This document shows, piece after piece, positions 60,901-64,000 of a stretch of DNA of 64,000 nt (position 1 is its first letter; the number at the start of each line of letters is the position of its first letter). The stretch covers positions 166,182 through 230,181 of the forward strand of contig NZ_PGTZ01000011.1 in assembly GCF_002798015.1 (NCBI RefSeq), in the 5' to 3' direction. Under the pieces are notes generated by a model, which saw nothing but the letters and a program-made list of their open reading frames with translations, did no database searches and was not told the origin of the DNA. A program made the position numbers and the translations under genes. Origin of the DNA: Luteimicrobium subarcticum (lineage in GTDB: Bacteria > Actinomycetota > Actinomycetes > Actinomycetales > Cellulomonadaceae).

Positions 60901-61561
60901 GCTGCGCGAGTGGCTCGACCGCGTCCACACCGAGGGCATGCTCGACCCGTCTGTGATCTACGGGTACTTCCCCGTGTGGTCGGAGGGTGACGACGTGGTG
61001 GTCGCGCACCACGGAGGGCCCGACGGGGGCTCGGGCGGTGAGGTCGGGACGGAGTGGCTGCGGTTCACCTTCCCGCGGCAGCGCCGCGACCGGCACCTGT
61101 GCCTCGCGGACTTCGTGAAGCCGAGGTCGTACCTCGAAGAGACCGGGCGGTTCGACGTGCTGCCCGTGCAGCTCGTCACCGTCGGCGACACCGTCGACGT
61201 GCACACCGCACGATTGTTCGCCGACAACAAGTACCGCGAGTACATGGAGCTGCACGGACTGTCCGTGCAGCTCACCGAGGCGCTCGCCGAGTTCTGGCAC
61301 TCACGAGTGCGGGAGGAACTCGGGTTCGCGTCGGAGGAGCCGGCCGACGTGGACGGGCTGTTCAAGCTCAACTACCGCGGGGCGCGGTTCTCGCTCGGGT
61401 ACCCGGCGTGCCCGGACATGGAGGACCGGAAGAAGGTCGTCGAGCTGCTGAAGCCGGGGCGGGTGGGGGTCGTGCTGTCGGAGGAGCTGCAGCTGCACCC
61501 GGAGCAGTCGACGGACGCATTTATCATGCATCACCCCGAAGCCAAATATTACAGCGTCTGA
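57989..61561 (+). CDS. metH: Cobalamin-dependent methionine synthase
   Basis: 1190 residues; transfers a methyl group from methyltetrahydrofolate to homocysteine through cobalamin. Domains in order: homocysteine-binding (zinc Cys in GLNCATGPD and GGCCGTTPEH), pterin-binding (FLAIGERTNANGSKAF), cap and B12-binding (D752-V-H754-D-I-G757, with the cobalt-ligand His), and a C-terminal AdoMet reactivation domain. The last ten codons (HPEAKYYSV-stop) use AT-rich codons and appear to be supplied by the integrated recombinase element. A displaced, GC-richer version (HPEAKYFSV-stop) lies at 63202-63231. The protein remains full length. Confidence 0.96.
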   Translation: MPAHVDLPLLPRAAALAEALRTRVVVADGAMGTMIQAQDPSLDDYQGLEGCNEILNVSRPDIIGAVHDAYLAVGVDAIETNTFGANWSNLADYDIDDRITELAEAGARIARERADAHATPDHPRWVLGSMGPGTKLPSLGHTTYQHLKDTFAQAALGLVQGGADAILVETSQDLLQAKAAVNGSKAAMAELGHRVPIIVSVTVETTGTMLMGSEIGAALTTLQAIGVDAIGLNCATGPDQMSEHLRHLAKHADIPVTCMPNAGLPVLGANGASYPLTPDELAAAHTQFAREFGLGLVGGCCGTTPEHLARVVEAVRAQPVAERAPERENGVASLYSHVDFRQDASFLAIGERTNANGSKAFREAMLAEDWDECVQIARAQTRDGAHLLDVCIDYVGRDGVADAREVVSRLASASTLPLVMDSTEPAVLQAGLELIGGRAVVNSVNFEDGDGPTSRYARIMPLVVEHGAAVVALTIDEEGQARTREGKVAIASRLIDDLTGVWGMRRDDIIVDALTFPIATGQEETRRDAIETIEAIREITTKYPGVHTTLGVSNVSFGLNPAARTVLNSVFLHECVQAGLDSAIVHAAKILPLNQIPDDQRQAALDLVWDKREYDAEGNLTHDPLAHLLDLFSGVNMSELRDQRAAELAALPVGERLQRRIIDGELKGLEDDLDQARLVEGMKALDIVNDQLLEGMKVVGELFGKGEMQLPFVLQSAEVMKKAVALLEPHMEKIEGSSGSKGSIVLATVRGDVHDIGKNLVDIILTNNGYTVHNIGIKQPISAIIEAAEQHDADVIGMSGLLVKSTVVMKENLEELSSRGLAKRWPVLLGGAALTRTYVEDDLAGMFDGEVRYARDAFEGLRLMEPLVRVARGEDPSTVGLPPLKKRRHATVKLAETPDEELPARSDVAADNPVPEPPFWGTRIVKGLQLADYAKFLDERATFMGQWGLKPGRGADGKTYEELVETEGRPRLREWLDRVHTEGMLDPSVIYGYFPVWSEGDDVVVAHHGGPDGGSGGEVGTEWLRFTFPRQRRDRHLCLADFVKPRSYLEETGRFDVLPVQLVTVGDTVDVHTARLFADNKYREYMELHGLSVQLTEALAEFWHSRVREELGFASEEPADVDGLFKLNYRGARFSLGYPACPDMEDRKKVVELLKPGRVGVVLSEELQLHPEQSTDAFIMHHPEAKYYSV
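61528..61561 (+). other. attL-like junction at the 3' end of metH
   Basis: The sequence from CACCC (61532-61536) to the TGA encodes HPEAKYYSV-stop. It matches 63202-63231 at 23 of 30 positions (24 of 32 with the two flanking bases), and six of the seven coding differences are synonymous third-position changes. Upstream of CACCC the two sites are unrelated at the protein level. I take this as the left junction. Confidence 0.7.
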
Positions 61562-63201
61562 CCTTCTCCTAACCGTGCGACATTCTGCAGCGGTCAGTCT
61601 CGAACCGAATTCTCGGCCACATCCTGTGGCGCGAGAGGAACTGATTCGGTGAGCACATTTCCGTCGTCGTCAAGCCCCGTCTTGACGACCAGGAAGATGC
61701 GACCCGTCGCAATGCTTCCGCGTGGACCTCGGCCTGACCCGACAGGTCGCGGCTCGATCGCGGCGAGCCAGGCCGTGAGGAGGCGCTGCCGATCCTCCAT
61801 CGTTGCCGCGGAATCGAACTCCTCCGCCACCGTCTTCCCCGTGGGGGCGAACTCTCGACGCGGCACCGTCGGCGTGGAGCGGATCCGCGTCCTTTCGGCC
61901 TTGAGTGCCGAGATTCTCGCGAGTGCGGCGGACTCCGCATCAAGACCGTCTGCAGCCAGGAGTGCCGCGGATGCAGCGGCAAGCGCAGCCTCCAGATCGA
62001 TGAGGGCAGCTTCGACCTCGGTGGACTCGACAACTTGCTCGACGACATGAGGGCGGGAGCCAACCTCGCTCAGGAACCGCTCGATGACGGCTTCCTCGAG
62101 GTCAACGGCTCGGACCCCTGTCTGCCCCGGGCACTTCCCGCCCTCCCTCGCGGGCATGGGATGGTGATAGTCGACGGCGTCCCGCAGCTTGTGAGTACGG
62201 ATGTGGAAGCGCGCGCCGCAGATGTGGCAGCGAACGACTCCAGAAAGCAGCCGACCACCCTTTCGCAGGTGCTTCCGTGTACCGACGTTGTCCCGCCACG
62301 GGAACATGGCGTGCAGTCGTCGAGACTCTTCGATCGTCAGTACCGGGTCCGAGACGAGGATGGGCTCCCCATCAGCGCCACAGACCGTCTCACCCCGCTC
62401 GAGCTGACGGCCCAGAAGCGGCGCACCGGTCACCATCCGGACAATGACACTGTGCCCCCAAGCACCGATCTCCAGGTCGGACGGGTCCTTTCCAGCGATG
62501 AGTGCCTTGCGAGCGGCGGAATTCGGCGCGGGAACGCAACGATCAGTCAAATCCCCGGCCACGTTATAGGGGCTCTCGCCGCCCAGCAGGCGCTCGACGA
62601 TTTCGCGCACGACCGCGACTTCTTCAGCATCCTGAACGAGGCGCTTTCCTCCGAGCGCTTCAACCGGTCGGTAACCATACGGGACTCTCCCACCGCCCCA
62701 GAGACCCGCCCGGAGGCGTACGGCACGGTCGGACTTGATCCTCAGGCTGATGTTGTCCGACTCCATCCGGGCAACCTCAGCCAGCATGCCGGCAACCAGA
62801 CGCCACGCCGCGCTGTCGCTTCGGAGCCCGTCTTGGAGCGCGACGAAGAGTGTTCCCGGGCGGGACTCAAGCGCGTCCATCAATCCAGCGAGTGCACCGA
62901 GCCCCTGCCTGGTGAATCGATCGAACTTCCAGACGGCGAGCACGTCGGCGCGTCCGTCCGCCAACATCGCTACTGCCTCGGTCGCGTTGGCCCTCGCCTC
63001 TCGCCCCGAGATGCCGTCATCGACGAGCACGCGGATCACTCCCCAGCCCTCCCGCGCGGCCAATGCCCGTAGGTCGTCTTCCTGTCGAGAGATGGAGGTC
63101 GACGTCTCATCTCCCTGGACCGACAGACGCGCGTAGATGACAGCTCGCTTCGTTGCTCCCCTGACCATCGCCGCAGTATGCCCGCTTTGCGAACCTATGT
63201 A
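61532..63201. mobile_element. 1.67-kb serine-recombinase element integrated in metH
   Basis: The interval between the two metH ends holds one gene, a large serine recombinase on the minus strand, plus about 60 and 35 bases at the sides. No cargo, excisionase or replication gene is present. The left end restores the metH reading frame. Removing 61532-63201 would rejoin metH to its displaced native end HPEAKYFSV-stop. The boundary is placed at the shared CACCC and could be off by several bases. Confidence 0.7.
61594..63168 (-). CDS. Large serine recombinase
   Basis: A 524-residue site-specific integrase. The resolvase-like catalytic domain has the nucleophile Ser16 in YARLSVQG, then SISRQEDDLRALA, DDGISGREARAN and VWKFDRFTRQG. 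The recombinase domain (VPYGYRPVEALGG) follows. A zinc ribbon, VVRCHICGARFHI to GGKCPGQ, precedes a coiled-coil-like region (about 400-450) of the type that controls synapsis. The ATG at 63168 matches the expected N-terminus. A GTG at 63204 would start inside the attachment core. CATACT lies 6 nt upstream of the ATG, a near -10 box. It probably integrated this element. Confidence 0.92.
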   Translation of the reverse strand: MVRGATKRAVIYARLSVQGDETSTSISRQEDDLRALAAREGWGVIRVLVDDGISGREARANATEAVAMLADGRADVLAVWKFDRFTRQGLGALAGLMDALESRPGTLFVALQDGLRSDSAAWRLVAGMLAEVARMESDNISLRIKSDRAVRLRAGLWGGGRVPYGYRPVEALGGKRLVQDAEEVAVVREIVERLLGGESPYNVAGDLTDRCVPAPNSAARKALIAGKDPSDLEIGAWGHSVIVRMVTGAPLLGRQLERGETVCGADGEPILVSDPVLTIEESRRLHAMFPWRDNVGTRKHLRKGGRLLSGVVRCHICGARFHIRTHKLRDAVDYHHPMPAREGGKCPGQTGVRAVDLEEAVIERFLSEVGSRPHVVEQVVESTEVEAALIDLEAALAAASAALLAADGLDAESAALARISALKAERTRIRSTPTVPRREFAPTGKTVAEEFDSAATMEDRQRLLTAWLAAIEPRPVGSGRGPRGSIATGRIFLVVKTGLDDDGNVLTESVPLAPQDVAENSVRD

Positions 63202-63231
63202 CACCCGGAGGCTAAGTACTTCAGCGTGTGA
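63198..63231 (+). other. attR-like junction with the displaced native metH end
   Basis: CACCCGGAGGCTAAGTACTT (63202-63221) and the next bases encode HPEAKYFSV followed by TGA at 63229. This has no start codon or upstream reading frame of its own. It is best explained as the original last ten codons of metH, separated from the gene by integration. Confidence 0.7.
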
Positions 63232-63757
63232 CAGCCCTGTCGCCGACCTCCCCGTGCCAGTACGCGGCGTTGTCGCTTCCTGTGCGAACGATCACGTCGG
63301 GGGCAGGCGGCGCCGACCACAGTTCGATCAGGTACCAGTCGACAGCGCCGGCGGCGAACTCGCCGTCGCTCCCCGCATCGCGACCCCGAGCGTTGACCCG
63401 AACGCGATACTGACCCGGGACGATCGCCTCCAGGCGACCCCAGTCCTCGCCTGCCCACGTCTGCCATCGGACGTCAACTCCAACGGGGACGACCGTCGAC
63501 ACTTCGACCACGTCATCCCACGACGCGTCGGGGTCGCCGGGGGGTGTGTCGAGCAGGACGATCCGGACCGGTGAACCGCCCGACCTGCGCGCGATGTTGA
63601 TGTAGACGCCGTCCGGGTCCGCAGCGCCCACGAGACCGTTCGCCTGCCCGGCGAAGAACCGGTCCCAGTCACCGTCGAAACCCCCATCGTCGGACCACGT
63701 CAGGTCGAACTGGCCGTAGTCGGTCCGGATCACGCCGTCGAGCAGTACCGTCGTCAT
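63221..63757 (-). CDS. Hypothetical protein (178 residues)
   Basis: A soluble acidic protein starting MTTVLLDGVIRTDYGQFDL, with DWDRFFAGQANGLVGAADPD, YINIARRSGGSPVRIVLLD, and a C-terminal half rich in beta strands (GQYRVRVNARG, WYLIELWSAPP). I do not recognise a family with confidence. The ATG at 63757 lies 7 nt after a -10 box. Its stop codon overlaps the displaced metH end, so before integration this gene and metH would have been convergent with overlapping tails. Confidence 0.7.
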   Translation of the reverse strand: MTTVLLDGVIRTDYGQFDLTWSDDGGFDGDWDRFFAGQANGLVGAADPDGVYINIARRSGGSPVRIVLLDTPPGDPDASWDDVVEVSTVVPVGVDVRWQTWAGEDWGRLEAIVPGQYRVRVNARGRDAGSDGEFAAGAVDWYLIELWSAPPAPDVIVRTGSDNAAYWHGEVGDRAVTR

Positions 63758-63764
63758 GGCCCGG

Positions 63765-63770
63765 ACGGTA
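63765..63770 (-). promoter_or_regulatory. -10 box, leaderless start of the 178-residue protein gene
   Basis: Minus-strand TACCGT ends 7 nt before the ATG at 63757. Confidence 0.4.
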
Positions 63771-63906
63771 GACGCACCCACCGACGCTCAACCACGCGAC
63801 GAAGCCCGGTTCCTCACGCTCCCGCCGCCAAGGCATTCGAAGCCGTGGCGGATGGCGGTGTCCGTCCCATTAGCGGCTCACGTGCCGAGCGCCCCTTTGG
63901 CCTAAG

Positions 63907-64000
63907 TGTTGTGGCTCATGAGGTTGGTGACACGGGTCGGGGTGTGAGGAAGGGGTAGGCCCTGGCGGCAGGATGGAAGTACCTCTACGACCGCCTGCAC
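63907..64000 (+). other. Possible insertion sequence left end at the window edge
   Basis: The final 94 bases (from TGTTGTGGCTCATGAGG) have the look of an IS481/IS3-type terminal and leader region. The window ends before any transposase frame can be read. The rest of the 243-base stretch after 63757 shows no gene. Confidence 0.25.

Noticed and set aside
57890..61300. A 1136-codon open frame antisense to metH
   Set aside because: It mirrors metH codon positions in very GC-rich DNA, has no recognisable domains and an abnormal Arg/His/Val composition.
61594..63168. Recombinase as part of a prophage
   Set aside because: No phage structural, lysis or replication genes lie on either side, and both metH junctions bracket the recombinase alone.

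Overview
This window is chromosomal DNA of a very high-GC actinobacterium. The gene set (SepH, GuaB1, DUF3000, DUF3093, DUF3159, DUF3710, DUF4193 and DUF5998 proteins, an F420/FMN split-barrel enzyme, a CeoB/CeoC-type TrkA pair) and the codon use point to a Cellulomonas-like member of the Micrococcales; the genus is inference. No rRNA, tRNA or CRISPR array was seen.

Layout. 0-4.6 kb: 6-phosphogluconate dehydrogenase, DUF3000, an RNase D-like nuclease and a FemAB-like ligase. 4.7-8.3 kb: a fadA-fadB fatty acid beta-oxidation pair. 8.4-12.5 kb: small enzymes (split-barrel oxidoreductase, GCS2 ligase, acetyltransferase, HAD hydrolase, DUF1697) around an odd 525-base non-coding stretch. 12.5-23.3 kb: dxs, guaB1, NUDIX, APH-like kinase, aconitase and a CtpE-like P-type ATPase. 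23.4-44.9 kb is a conserved actinobacterial housekeeping block: VOC protein, TrmA/RumA-type methyltransferase, KimA-like K+ permease diverging from two TrkA subunits, DUF3159, OB-fold, DUF3710, dut, DUF3093, DUF4193, inositol phosphatase, TRIC-like channel, sepH, tdk, phosphodiesterase-like protein, DUF5998, a GNAT/acyl-CoA synthetase fusion, a second GyrA-type topoisomerase subunit and a K+ channel. Convergent ends are mostly separated by strong hairpins.

From about 45 kb the window becomes accessory. A malate/lactate dehydrogenase-like gene and a HEAT-like gene each carry one frameshift. Small unrecognised proteins follow, then a MarR/oxidoreductase pair with a clear operator, and a broken polymorphic-toxin gene whose orphan tip precedes a DUF4279 immunity gene. 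Next come a GNAT enzyme and a VanRS-like two-component system divergent from vanY-vanZ-like genes, then an intact polymorphic toxin (helical N-terminus, hydrophobic core, HINT protease, EndoU nuclease tip) with a MafI-type immunity gene. The broken and intact toxins share a 236-bp direct repeat 5.7 kb apart.

The most striking feature is at 61.5-63.2 kb. A large serine recombinase gene sits alone between the 3' end of metH and a second, displaced copy of the metH 3' end (HPEAKYFSV-stop). The element is about 1.67 kb. It appears to have integrated at the sequence for the last ten metH codons and to carry its own substitute for them, so metH stays open. Fifteen start codons in the window have a TANNNT -10 box ending 6-8 nt upstream, far more than expected at this GC content, which suggests widespread leaderless transcription.
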